NCBI GenBank assembly: GCA_046094425.1
Contig: JBJTHI010000211.1
Location: forward strand, 1-12,757
Length of the DNA stretch: 12,757 bases
Reading direction: 5' to 3'
Source: JANPCX01 sp046094425
GTDB taxonomy: Bacteria; Pseudomonadota; Gammaproteobacteria; Burkholderiales; Burkholderiaceae_C
Below the pieces are notes generated by a model. It ran no database searches, was not told the DNA's origin, and worked only from the letters and a program-made list of their open reading frames with translations. Below are positions 1 through 7,229 of the stretch, piece after piece. Positions within the stretch are counted from its first letter, which is position 1. Every line of letters starts with the position of its first letter. Made by a program: the position numbers and the translations under genes.

Positions 1-144
1 CGGATATGCATCGGGGCCAGCACAAGCAGCTTGGGCAACCAAGCCGTTCATGCAATCAAGGCCGGATATAAGGACGCAGCCGACTTCTTCACCACACCAC
101 ACCGATTGCGCTTGTCAGCCGGGAGGCATCCATATAAGACACAC
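1..144. other. upstream region of maeB, no gene seen
   Basis: The open frame of the malic enzyme extends back to a TTG at 31, but the residues before the ATG at 145 do not look like a malic enzyme N-terminus, and I see no other credible coding sequence. The stretch holds a candidate promoter close to the ATG (listed separately). A second copy of the hexamer TATAAG lies at 67-72 without a convincing -35 at the right distance. Confidence 0.5.
112..138 (+). promoter_or_regulatory. candidate sigma70-type promoter of maeB, possibly giving a leaderless mRNA
   Basis: TTGTCA at 112-117 matches the -35 consensus in 5 of 6 bases and TATAAG at 133-138 matches the -10 in 5 of 6. The spacer is short (15 bp), which weakens the call. 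The -10 ends six bases before the ATG at 145, so a start site at the usual distance would be the A of the start codon. The only purine-rich Shine-Dalgarno-like run, GGGAGG at 120-125, is 19 bases from the ATG, too far to work. Sequence match is seen; leaderless expression is inferred. Confidence 0.4.
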
Positions 145-2478
145 ATGGAACCCACCTCAGACACCAACCTCACCCCTGCGGAAGCTGCTTTGCGAGAAGC
201 TGCGCTGGAGTACCACCGCAGTCCCACGCGCGGCAAGATTGCGGTGCTGCCCACCAAACCGCTGATGAATCAGCGCGACCTGTCGCTGGCTTACTCGCCT
301 GGTGTGGCTTACGCCTGTTTGGCCATTGAGAAGGATCCGGCGCTTGCGTCCGAGTACACCTCGCGCGGCAACTTGGTGGGTGTGGTGACCAATGGCACGG
401 CCGTTCTGGGCTTGGGCGACATTGGTCCCCTCGCAGGCAAACCGGTGATGGAAGGCAAGGGTTGCCTCTTCCGCAAGTTCGCCGGCATTGATGTGTTTGA
501 CATCGAGCTGACCGAGAAAGACCCCGACAAACTCGTGGACATCATTGCCGCACTGGAGCCCACCCTGGGCGGCATCAACCTGGAAGACATCAAAGCCCCC
601 GAGTGTTTTATGGTGGAGCGCAAGCTCAAAGAGCGCCTGAAAATTCCCGTCTTCCACGACGACCAACATGGCACGGCCATCATCTCCGCCGCCGCCATGA
701 TCAATGGGCTGGAACTCTCGGGCAAAAAGATTGGTGATGTGAAAGTCGCGGTGAGCGGCGCGGGCGCGGCTGCGATAGCGTGCTTGGACTTGTGGGTGCG
801 CCTGGGTGTAGCACGCCAGAATATTTTTGTCTGCGACAGCAAGGGCGTGCTTCACAACGACCGCACGGATAAGCTGGACGAGAGCAAACGCGCCTACCAA
901 CAAAACACCCCGGCCCGCACCTTGGCCGATGTGATGAAGGGTGCCGATATTTTCTTGGGCTGCTCGGCTGCGGGTGTGGTCAATGCCGACATGGTCAAGA
1001 GCATGGCAGACAAGCCCTTGATCCTGGCCTTAGCCAACCCTGAGCCTGAAATTCGTCCTGAAGTGGCTAAGGCTGCACGGCCCGATTGCATCATCGCCAC
1101 CGGCCGTTCTGACTATGTGAACCAAGTCAACAACGTGCTGTGCTTCCCCTACATTTTCCGTGGGGCGCTGGACTGCGGCGCGCAGCGTATTACCGAGGAA
1201 ATGAAGGTCGCTTGCGTTTATGAAATTGCGGGCCTCGCCAAAGCCGAAATCTCTGGCGAGGTCGCCGCCGCCTATCCTGGCGAAGACATGCGCTTTGGGC
1301 CCGACTACCTGATCCCGAAACCTTTCGACTCGCGTTTGATTCTGCGCATTGCGCCCGCCGTGGCCAAAGCAGCCGCAGAGTCCGGCGTGGCCACTCGTCC
1401 GATTCAAGACCTGGACGCCTACCGCCAGTCCCTGATGCAGTTCATGACCCACACCGGCATGTTCATGCGCCCTGTTTTCATGGCGGCACGCAGTGCGCCC
1501 AAGCGCGTGATCTATGCCGAAGGCGAAGATGAGCGCACCTTGCGTGCTGTGCAAATCGCCCTGGAGGAAGGGCTGGTCAAACCCACGCTGGTAGGCCGCC
1601 CAGCGGTGGTGGCCCAGCGCATTGAACGTGCGGGCTTGCGCTTGAAGCCAGGCAGCGACTTTGACCTCATCAACCCCGAAGATGACGCCCGTTTCCGCCA
1701 ATTCTGGGAGGCTTACCATGCCATCAAAGGCCGCGACGGCATCACCCCCGAAATGGCCAAGTCGGCGGTGCGCCGCTCCAACACCTTGATCGCCTCCTTG
1801 GCCGTTCATTTGGGCCATGCCGACGGCCTGCTGTGTGGCTTAGTCGGCCGCTACGACCACCACCTGGAACATGTGCGCGATGTGATCGGCATGCGACGCG
1901 GCGCCCACTGCCTGGCCGCCATGAATGCCCTCATGCTGGACAAACACACCCTCTTCATCGCCGACACCTTCGTCAACGACGACCCGGATGCACAGACCCT
2001 GGCCGAGATCGCTGAGATGGCTGCTGAAGCGGTCACCCAATTTGGCATCGAGCCCAAAGTGGCCTTCTTGTCGCATTCCATTTACGGCTCCAGCCAGCGT
2101 GCGTCGGCCCGCAAAATGCGTGCGGCGCGCGCGCTGTTCGCGGCCAAGCGCCCCGACATTCAGTCCGAAGGCGAACTACAAGGCGACGCCGCCCTGAGCG
2201 AAGACATTCGCGCCACCTTCTTACCCAACAACACTCTCAAGGGTTCAGCCAATGTGCTCGTGCTGCCGAATTTGGACGCTGCCAACATCCTGTTCAACGT
2301 GCTCAAGATCACCGGCGGTCAAGGGGTGACCGTGGGGCCGGTCTTGCTCGGTGCTGCAGCACCTGTGCATGTGCTCACGCCATCGGCGACGGTGCGGCGT
2401 TTGGTGAACTTGACGGCGTTGACGGTGGCGCAGGGTGAGCGTCGCAGAGTGGGTTGGGGTGAGGGCTTGAGTAGGTAG
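145..2478 (+). CDS. maeB: NADP-dependent malic enzyme, malic enzyme-phosphotransacetylase fusion
   Basis: Oxidative decarboxylation of malate to pyruvate and CO2 with NADP+, feeding pyruvate and NADPH in the cytoplasm. The 777-residue product has the MaeB architecture: malic enzyme N-terminal domain (about 15-150) with YSPGVA at 50-55 carrying the catalytic tyrosine, EGKGCLF at 103-109 with the likely catalytic lysine, LEDIK at 146-150 and HDDQHGTA at 171-178 supplying metal ligands, then the NAD(P)-binding domain with GAGAAA at 205-210. A phosphotransacetylase-like domain follows from about 447 to 765. In characterised MaeB proteins this tail is regulatory (acetyl-CoA binding) rather than a working acetyltransferase. 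Length is normal for the family (about 760-780). The ATG at 145 is chosen because conserved sequence (AALREAALEYHRSP) begins just after it; the open frame back to 31 is not conserved-looking. The stop is TAG at 2476-2478. Confidence 0.95.
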   Translation: MEPTSDTNLTPAEAALREAALEYHRSPTRGKIAVLPTKPLMNQRDLSLAYSPGVAYACLAIEKDPALASEYTSRGNLVGVVTNGTAVLGLGDIGPLAGKPVMEGKGCLFRKFAGIDVFDIELTEKDPDKLVDIIAALEPTLGGINLEDIKAPECFMVERKLKERLKIPVFHDDQHGTAIISAAAMINGLELSGKKIGDVKVAVSGAGAAAIACLDLWVRLGVARQNIFVCDSKGVLHNDRTDKLDESKRAYQQNTPARTLADVMKGADIFLGCSAAGVVNADMVKSMADKPLILALANPEPEIRPEVAKAARPDCIIATGRSDYVNQVNNVLCFPYIFRGALDCGAQRITEEMKVACVYEIAGLAKAEISGEVAAAYPGEDMRFGPDYLIPKPFDSRLILRIAPAVAKAAAESGVATRPIQDLDAYRQSLMQFMTHTGMFMRPVFMAARSAPKRVIYAEGEDERTLRAVQIALEEGLVKPTLVGRPAVVAQRIERAGLRLKPGSDFDLINPEDDARFRQFWEAYHAIKGRDGITPEMAKSAVRRSNTLIASLAVHLGHADGLLCGLVGRYDHHLEHVRDVIGMRRGAHCLAAMNALMLDKHTLFIADTFVNDDPDAQTLAEIAEMAAEAVTQFGIEPKVAFLSHSIYGSSQRASARKMRAARALFAAKRPDIQSEGELQGDAALSEDIRATFLPNNTLKGSANVLVLPNLDAANILFNVLKITGGQGVTVGPVLLGAAAPVHVLTPSATVRRLVNLTALTVAQGERRRVGWGEGLSR

Positions 2479-2558
2479 ACTACATTGCCTTGATTCGGCA
2501 GGCCACCGATGCTTGAAATCGGGCACAGGTCGAAGCCGCCTTGTAAAAGGAAAAGACC
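2479..2558. other. intergenic gap after maeB
   Basis: Eighty bases with no gene. A weak inverted repeat (TGCC and GGCA around 2487-2501, seven-base loop) lacks a T-run, so I do not call a terminator. A good Shine-Dalgarno sequence for the next gene, AAGGA at 2547-2551, sits seven bases before its GTG. Confidence 0.5.
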
Positions 2559-3065
2559 GTGAATAGAACGATCCTCTCTCTGCTTCTGGTTGCCCTTTCA
2601 TCACTTGTATCGCCAGGTTTTGCGCAATCACACTCGAGTGCAAGCGGTTGTGTACTTTCTGGAAATCTAGCCTTTCAGTTGGCCGAGGATCGAGATGTTG
2701 GCGTTAGCAAGAGGCAGGCCGAAAGCGCTCTGGCCTCGATACCCTACAAGCCAGCTGCGGGACCGCATGCCGAACCAATCGAACCAGCAAATAGCGTGCT
2801 GGAAAAGGTCTACTCGTTCTCTTATCGTGGCCTAAGTCCTAATGCGCTGGCTGCGCTCGTATTTGTGCAATGCGTCCCATCGCCAGATGCTCAAAATCCA
2901 GACGTTCCAAAACTGGTTGTGGCTTGCCAGCAAAGACATATCGGGTTTGGTGAGATTGTTTGGTGTGTGAACGCTGCGTTGTGGGGCCTGCCCGCAAACG
3001 TCCGGCCAATGGAACAAATAGTCCGAATGAAAGCTACTCGACTTGTAGCTACTCAGGCATGGTGA
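2559..3065 (+). CDS. small secreted protein of unknown function
   Basis: 168 residues. The GTG at 2559 is supported by AAGGA at 2547-2551. Residues 1-23 form a clear Sec signal peptide (basic Asn-Arg start, a hydrophobic LLLVAL-type core, cleavage likely after GFAQ or nearby), so the mature protein is exported to the periplasm or beyond. The mature part has four cysteines (CVLSG near 31, VQC near 104, ACQ near 123, WCV near 137), compatible with two disulfides, and no membrane segment. I recognise no domain. Base composition is lower in G/C than the flanking metabolic genes (29 of 60 at 2641-2700) and codon use is less biased, so it may have been acquired. It converges on the toxin-antitoxin pair, 19 bases apart. 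An 8-base direct repeat, AGCTACTC (3032-3039, 3048-3055), lies in its last codons. Confidence 0.6.
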   Translation: MNRTILSLLLVALSSLVSPGFAQSHSSASGCVLSGNLAFQLAEDRDVGVSKRQAESALASIPYKPAAGPHAEPIEPANSVLEKVYSFSYRGLSPNALAALVFVQCVPSPDAQNPDVPKLVVACQQRHIGFGEIVWCVNAALWGLPANVRPMEQIVRMKATRLVATQAW

Positions 3066-3084
3066 CCCTGCTAAGCCACAATTT

Positions 3085-3384
3085 TCACGCCGCTTGCGCC
3101 GTGAACTTCACACCCAGTGCGCGGGCCACTTTCATGATGGTGTCAAAACGCGGTTTTGCGCCCGGCGAGAGCGCCTTGTAGAGACTTTCACGACCCAAGC
3201 CCGCATCTTTCGCCACTTGCGCCATGCCCTTGGCGCGCGCCACGTCGCCCAGCGCGAGCAGCAGTAAGTCGGAATCGTTGGTTTCAAGCACGGCGGTCAT
3301 GTATTCCGCAATCGCTTCATCGTCGTCGAGGTAGCGGGCTGCATCGAAGGCCACCAGCTTGAGCGGTGTTTTGGTTTTGGTCAC
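3085..3384 (-). CDS. antitoxin of type II toxin-antitoxin pair (addiction module antidote, TIGR02684-like)
   Basis: 99 residues, starting at a GTG (3384-3382) that overlaps the toxin stop as GTGA. GGAG (complement of 3392-3395) lies seven bases upstream and fixes this start. The N-terminus (VAFDAARYLDDDEAIAEYM, 11-29) and the helix-turn-helix (GMAQVAKDAGLGRESLYKAL, 53-72, continuing SPG) match the family of small XRE-like antidotes encoded behind RelE/HigB-type killers. Role: binds and neutralises the toxin, and with it probably binds the operator at 3691-3710 to repress the pair. Gene order is toxin first, antitoxin second, as in higBA-type modules. It has a Shine-Dalgarno sequence whereas the toxin has none visible, a plausible way to keep antitoxin in excess. 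Confidence 0.88.
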   Translation of the reverse strand: MTKTKTPLKLVAFDAARYLDDDEAIAEYMTAVLETNDSDLLLLALGDVARAKGMAQVAKDAGLGRESLYKALSPGAKPRFDTIMKVARALGVKFTAQAA

Positions 3385-3683
3385 GATACGTCTCCAAGTT
3401 CAGAGATCAGCTTTATGGCGCGACGGATATCGCGTTTCTGGGTTGACTTGTCACCCGCATTGAGCATGACAACAATTACTGAGCCACGACGAACGAAGTA
3501 CAGCCGATAACCCGGGCCGTAGTGAATCCGCATTTCTGAGACCTCGCCTTCAATCGGCTGCCAGTCTCCAAGATTGCCTGCTTCGGCTTGCCGCAGGCGC
3601 GCGGCGATTCGAATCTGAGCCCGTTTGTCTTTCAAAGCGTCAAGCCACGCAACGAACTCTTCAGTCTGGCGAACGGTGAACAT
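3381..3683 (-). CDS. toxin of type II toxin-antitoxin pair, RelE/ParE superfamily (TIGR02683-like killer protein)
   Basis: 100 residues from the ATG at 3683-3681. The frame extends to a TTG at 3710, but that codon sits inside the promoter palindrome, and family members begin near MFTVRQTEEF. The family core is plain: FVAWLDALKDKRAQIRIAAR (10-29), the strand motif EMRIHYGPGYRLYF (50-63) and the C-terminal LNAGDKSTQKRDIRRA (74-89), which carries the basic residues typical of these small RNase-fold toxins. Known relatives are ribosome-dependent mRNA interferases; activity here is inferred from family only. Translation is coupled to the antitoxin through a GTGA overlap. No Shine-Dalgarno sequence precedes the ATG, and a -10 element ends six bases before it, so the mRNA may be leaderless. 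Confidence 0.88.
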   Translation of the reverse strand: MFTVRQTEEFVAWLDALKDKRAQIRIAARLRQAEAGNLGDWQPIEGEVSEMRIHYGPGYRLYFVRRGSVIVVMLNAGDKSTQKRDIRRAIKLISELGDVS

Positions 3684-3689
3684 GGAGCA

Positions 3690-3718
3690 ATTGTATTCAT
3701 TTGGATACAAGACGTCAA
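3690..3718 (-). promoter_or_regulatory. promoter of the toxin-antitoxin operon
   Basis: Read on the minus strand: TTGACG (3718-3713, 5 of 6 to -35 consensus), a 17-bp spacer, then TACAAT (3695-3690, 5 of 6 to -10 consensus). This is the best-formed promoter in the window. The -10 ends six bases before the toxin ATG at 3683, putting the predicted start of transcription at or next to the start codon. The -35 lies only ten bases past the stop of the NatB-like permease gene, on the same strand. Confidence 0.65.
3691..3710. promoter_or_regulatory. operator-like palindrome over the toxin-antitoxin promoter
   Basis: TTGTAT at 3691-3696 and ATACAA at 3705-3710 are exact reverse complements. The next pairs inward are T/G (mismatch) and C/G (match), giving 7 of 8 paired positions around a 4-base centre. 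The palindrome covers most of the spacer and overlaps five bases of the -10. Autoregulation by antitoxin or toxin-antitoxin complex at such a site is the rule for type II modules; binding here is inferred. Confidence 0.6.
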
Positions 3719-3727
3719 ATCAACGTT

Positions 3728-4909
3728 TCACACCCGCACCGCCCGCTTGAGCAACCCCGCCACCCCCCAAAGCGCGAAAACGGTCAGCCCCGCACACACC
3801 ACCAGCGGCATCCACAAATCCGGCAACGCCAGGTCTTGACCTTTCAGTACCCGCGTCATCAAGGTGCTTTGCGCCAGCGCAGGCACCCAGAGGTGCCAAG
3901 GCGCTTCGCCTTCTTGGTTGAAGACGGATACCAAAGGCAGCAACTGGGCCACCATGACCACCAGAGACGAATTGACCTGCGCCTCTTTCACGCTTTTGCA
4001 GCGCATGGCCACAGCCATCAAGGCGGCGGAGAACAAGGCGACCAATGGCAACAGGATCAACAAAAACCACGCCGCTTCCACCCAACCGTATTGGAACAAG
4101 GCCTGCAAGCTGTCGCTTTGAATCAGCCACTGGGCCGGGATGAAACTGAAGCAACTCAAGGCCGCCACCAGGGTGCTCAAGGCAGCCACTGCCGCCCATT
4201 TGCCAAGTACGATGCTGCTGTGGCGCATGGGGTTGGTGAGCAAAGGCTCTAGCGACCCGCGTTCGCGTTCGCCTGCGGTGGTGTCCAGTGCGGCGTTGAG
4301 CGCGCCGTAGAGCACCGCCATCAGCACAAAGAAGGGCAGCATGGCAGTGATTTGTAGGGCGCGACTTTGGCTGTTGGCCAAGTCGCGCTCCTGGATTTGT
4401 ACGCTGCGCAGCACATCGGGGGCGACACCGCGCAGGGCCAAAGTCAGTGTGGCGCGTTCCTGGTTGAAGCCGGACAGCAAACGCATCACACGGTTCACGC
4501 CAGCCGATGCGGCTTTGTTGGCGCTGTCGCTGACCACTTCCAATGTAGGCAGGTCGCCTTCGCGAAGTTTGTTCTCAAAATCTTCCGGCACCACGATCAC
4601 GGGGTGGGCCAGACGACCGCTCTTGAGTTGAGCCTCATAGTCTGCTGGCGCGTCACGCAAGGTGAGGGTTTGGCGTTCCAGGTAGTTGCGCAGGCTGGGG
4701 GCTTGCTGCAAATTGCTGGCCCATAGCTCACGCGATTCGGCTCGGGTTTCAAAGGTGGCGAACAGGTGGGACATGGCCCACAACACCAAAGGCCCGAGCA
4801 TGACGCTTGAGAAAAACACCACCATCAAGGTGCGCCGGTCGCGTAATGCGTCCAACCATTCTTTGCGAAAAACGACGGCGCAAGATCGCCAGAAGCTCAA
4901 AGGGTTCAT
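3728..4909 (-). CDS. ABC-2 type transporter permease, NatB-like
   Basis: 393 residues. Membrane half of an exporter with the ATPase encoded just upstream. Architecture as in NatB/COG1668 proteins: cytoplasmic start FRKEWLDALRDRR (14-26), first membrane segment about 27-49, a long extracytoplasmic part (about 50-185), then five hydrophobic segments (about 186-206, 234-256, 279-303, 313-330, 365-386). GERERGSLEPLL at 213-224 is the cytoplasmic coupling signature of ABC-2 permeases. The ATG (4909-4907) overlaps the ATPase TGA as ATGA, so translation is probably coupled. B. subtilis NatAB extrudes sodium, but relatives have diverse or unknown cargo, so substrate cannot be read from sequence. It is the last gene of the four-gene string. 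Confidence 0.85.
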   Translation of the reverse strand: MNPLSFWRSCAVVFRKEWLDALRDRRTLMVVFFSSVMLGPLVLWAMSHLFATFETRAESRELWASNLQQAPSLRNYLERQTLTLRDAPADYEAQLKSGRLAHPVIVVPEDFENKLREGDLPTLEVVSDSANKAASAGVNRVMRLLSGFNQERATLTLALRGVAPDVLRSVQIQERDLANSQSRALQITAMLPFFVLMAVLYGALNAALDTTAGERERGSLEPLLTNPMRHSSIVLGKWAAVAALSTLVAALSCFSFIPAQWLIQSDSLQALFQYGWVEAAWFLLILLPLVALFSAALMAVAMRCKSVKEAQVNSSLVVMVAQLLPLVSVFNQEGEAPWHLWVPALAQSTLMTRVLKGQDLALPDLWMPLVVCAGLTVFALWGVAGLLKRAVRV

Positions 4910-5751
4910 GGCATGCGTTGAGAAAGACCCATCGCCAGTGGGTCGGGAATGGTGGCATCTAACAATGCGGGGTCGGCAAACGCCAAGGCGACGAAGGCAC
5001 TTTCAAAATCGCGCTCGCCGGTGCGTTCGCACAACTGGCCAACAGTGCCACTGGCCACGGTGCGGCCTGCGGCCACCACCACCACGTGTTGGCAAAGTTG
5101 CTGCACCTCTTGCATGATGTGAGTGGAAAACACCACGCATTTGTCGCCACCCGCAGGGCTCGCGAAATAACGCAGCGCGTCGCGCAGGGCGCGAGTGGAC
5201 AGCACATCCAGCCCATTGGTGGGTTCGTCCAGCACCACATGCTTGGGGTCGTGCACCAGGGCGCGGGCCAGTGCAGTTTTCATGCGTTCGCCTTGGCTGA
5301 AGCCTTCCACTCTTCTGTCTAGCAGTGCTTGCATTTCTAACAACTGCGCCAGCAACTCGGCGCGGTGTTCAGCGGCAGCGGCTGTCATGCCTTGAAGCTG
5401 GCCGTAATAAACAATGTTCTCGCGTGCGGTGAGCCGGGGGTACAGGCCGCGTGAGTCGGAGAGTAGCCCCATTTGGGCCAGTGCCGCGCGTGGGTCGGTA
5501 CGCACATTGACCCCGCCCACAAACAACTCGCCGCTATCGGGCGGGATCAAGCCCGCCAACATGCGCAATGTGGTGGTTTTGCCCGCGCCATTGGGGCCGA
5601 GCAGGCCGGTGATTTGGCCGTCTGCCGCGCTGAAGTTCACACCGCGCACGGCGTCAATCACGGTGCGCGAGCCGCGTTGCCAGGACGGGTTGGCACCACC
5701 GGGACTGGCGCGGCCTACGAAGCGTTTGGCTAAGTGGTGGATCTCGATCAC
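4906..5751 (-). CDS. ABC transporter ATP-binding protein, NatA-like
   Basis: 281 residues from the GTG at 5751-5749, chosen because it overlaps the peptidase TGA as GTGA, has AGGGGG six bases upstream, and is followed at once by the first conserved strand (IEIHHLAKRF). Walker A GPNGAGKTT 52-60, signature FSQGERMK 151-158 (GQG form of LSGGQ), Walker B VVLDEP 172-177 with catalytic E176, D-loop GLD 180-182, switch histidine H211 in STHIMQEV. In the Q-loop the usual glutamine is replaced: the stretch reads GLLSDSRGLYPRLT with D99 at the aligned position. The N-terminal strand is followed by an unusually long Gly/Pro/Arg-rich loop (about 13-30). It powers the NatB-like permease encoded next; cargo unknown. 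Confidence 0.88.
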   Translation of the reverse strand: MIEIHHLAKRFVGRASPGGANPSWQRGSRTVIDAVRGVNFSAADGQITGLLGPNGAGKTTTLRMLAGLIPPDSGELFVGGVNVRTDPRAALAQMGLLSDSRGLYPRLTARENIVYYGQLQGMTAAAAEHRAELLAQLLEMQALLDRRVEGFSQGERMKTALARALVHDPKHVVLDEPTNGLDVLSTRALRDALRYFASPAGGDKCVVFSTHIMQEVQQLCQHVVVVAAGRTVASGTVGQLCERTGERDFESAFVALAFADPALLDATIPDPLAMGLSQRMP

Positions 5752-7229
5752 GGTTGGCCCCCTGGCAGTGAAAAGCTCAAAGGGCGTGGAATAGATTGCA
5801 AACAACTGCCATCGACTTGAGGCGCTCGGCCATCGGGGGTGTCCAGGTAACGAAACACCAAGTCAGGCACACAGGGCAGACTCATGAGACCATGGCCTGC
5901 TTGTGGCACCAGCACTTGTGTGACTTGGTTACCCAAGACTTTGGTCACTTGCTGCGCATGCCGAGGCGGCGTGACCGGATCAATGCCACCGCCGAGCAAC
6001 AACACGGGCGATTTACTGGCTTGCAGTTGATCAAACGCGGGCGGCACGTCCGCCGTGGGCCAATGCGGACAAATGTCGGCGTAGCGCTGTGACAGGGCGT
6101 CACCAAAATCAGCGCCTAGGTTGGTGGGCATGTTGGACTTGCGCTTCACGTCTTCAGCACACACCACCGTCAGATGCATGCCGGTGTAAAGCGCGGGGTT
6201 TCTTTGCTTTGACGCGCGCGGCATGGTGCTGCTGGCCAACGCCACCAAACCTTCCCAGCGTCCTGCGGCGGCGTCGCGCACGGCTTGCGGCAGGGCAGCG
6301 GCTAAGGCGGGTACGTACAGCGGTGCACGCACGGCAGCCAGCACCATGTCGCGTGTGATGGTGAGCACTTCGCTTTGGCCGGTGTGCGGATCGTTGACCA
6401 GCTCGTCTTTGGGCAAACTTTGCAGCAACTGCTGCCAGGTGGCGCGCAAGTTACCGTGGCGCTTTTGGCAAACGGGCTCTGCATCACAAGCCGCCCACAG
6501 TGCATCCAGCGCAGCTTGGGCGTCGGCCCCACTGCTGATATGCAAAGCCATGTTGGGCGGCACCACGCCGTCCAGCACCAAACGCCGCACCGTTTGTGGG
6601 AACTGTCGCTGGTAGTCCAGCGCGGCGCGGGTGCCATAAGAAGCGGCCACCAGGTTGATGGTTTTGGCGCCGAGTTGTTCACGCACGGCGTTCAAGTCTT
6701 GCATGGCCTGCGGCGTGGTGAACTGGCCGATGTCACTCGGGTGGGTGACCCAGGGCAGGGCTTGCAGTTGTTTCAAACAAGCCAGTGCATCGGACAAGGA
6801 CAACGCCGGATCGCTGCTGCGTGCCCAGGCAGCGAGGGTGCTGGTTTGGGGTGGGTCGCAGCGCAGCGGGGCTGAACGGCCGGTGCCGCGCTGGTCTACA
6901 AAAACAATGTCGCGCCGCTGGTTCAGGCGGTTGAACAGTGGTAGCACATGGGGCATCAAATCGATGGCGCTTTGGCCTGGGCCTCCGGCAATGAAAAACA
7001 CCGCGTCTTCCCGTTTGCGCCGTGCCACAGCAGGTAATAGGGCGTAGTGCACGTCAATTTGAGTGCCCTTGGGTCGCGTGGCATCCAAGGGGCGTTGCAC
7101 CACACCACAGCGAACTTCCTGGGCCACACCGGGAATGCGGCAGGGCGTGAGATGGCCTTGCGCCCATGCCGGTGCCAGCGCCAGCACGCCTAGGGTTGCG
7201 CAAAAGGTCTTCTTAGCGGGCCGCCACAT
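5748..7229 (-). CDS. secreted alpha/beta-hydrolase, TAP-like (tripeptidyl/proline-aminopeptidase type) peptidase
   Basis: 493 residues. A signal peptide covers 1-23 (MWRPAKK, hydrophobic core, cut after AWA), so it acts outside the cytoplasm. The serine hydrolase parts are in order: oxyanion-hole HGGP-like FIAGGPG 79-85, DQRGTGRS 112-119, nucleophile elbow VAASYGT with S197, acid D417 in GGGIDPVTPP, histidine H446 in AGHG. The elbow reads A-A-S-Y-G, so the first Gly of GxSxG is Ala. About ten cysteines, several in likely pairs (30/41, 357/387, 453/476), fit an exported disulfide-bonded enzyme. Relatives (S33 family, TAP C-terminal domain) remove N-terminal residues from peptides; others are esterases, so substrate is uncertain. 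It starts 17 bases inside the GST-like gene and ends overlapping the ATPase start, tying it to a transport operon. Confidence 0.85.
   Translation of the reverse strand: MWRPAKKTFCATLGVLALAPAWAQGHLTPCRIPGVAQEVRCGVVQRPLDATRPKGTQIDVHYALLPAVARRKREDAVFFIAGGPGQSAIDLMPHVLPLFNRLNQRRDIVFVDQRGTGRSAPLRCDPPQTSTLAAWARSSDPALSLSDALACLKQLQALPWVTHPSDIGQFTTPQAMQDLNAVREQLGAKTINLVAASYGTRAALDYQRQFPQTVRRLVLDGVVPPNMALHISSGADAQAALDALWAACDAEPVCQKRHGNLRATWQQLLQSLPKDELVNDPHTGQSEVLTITRDMVLAAVRAPLYVPALAAALPQAVRDAAAGRWEGLVALASSTMPRASKQRNPALYTGMHLTVVCAEDVKRKSNMPTNLGADFGDALSQRYADICPHWPTADVPPAFDQLQASKSPVLLLGGGIDPVTPPRHAQQVTKVLGNQVTQVLVPQAGHGLMSLPCVPDLVFRYLDTPDGRAPQVDGSCLQSIPRPLSFSLPGGQP

Noticed and set aside
31..144. N-terminal extension of the malic enzyme from a TTG at 31
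   Set aside because: Residues before the ATG at 145 do not resemble the family, and a promoter-like pair lies inside this stretch.
157..903. Long antisense open frames across maeB (also 1030-1818 and 1840-2081)
   Set aside because: They oppose a strongly conserved enzyme gene, give His/Gln/Arg-rich low-information products, and are expected in GC-rich codon-biased DNA.
3032..3055. Direct repeat AGCTACTC as a target-site duplication
   Set aside because: The copies are only 16 bases apart with no mobile element between them.
3084..3105. Inverted repeat TTCACG...CGTGAA at the end of the antitoxin gene as a terminator
   Set aside because: Ten-base loop, only six pairs and no T-run after it; it falls mostly in coding sequence.
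3684..3710. Toxin start at the TTG at 3710
   Set aside because: The codon is within the promoter palindrome, overlaps the spacer between -35 and -10, and homologues start near MFTVRQTEEF at 3683.
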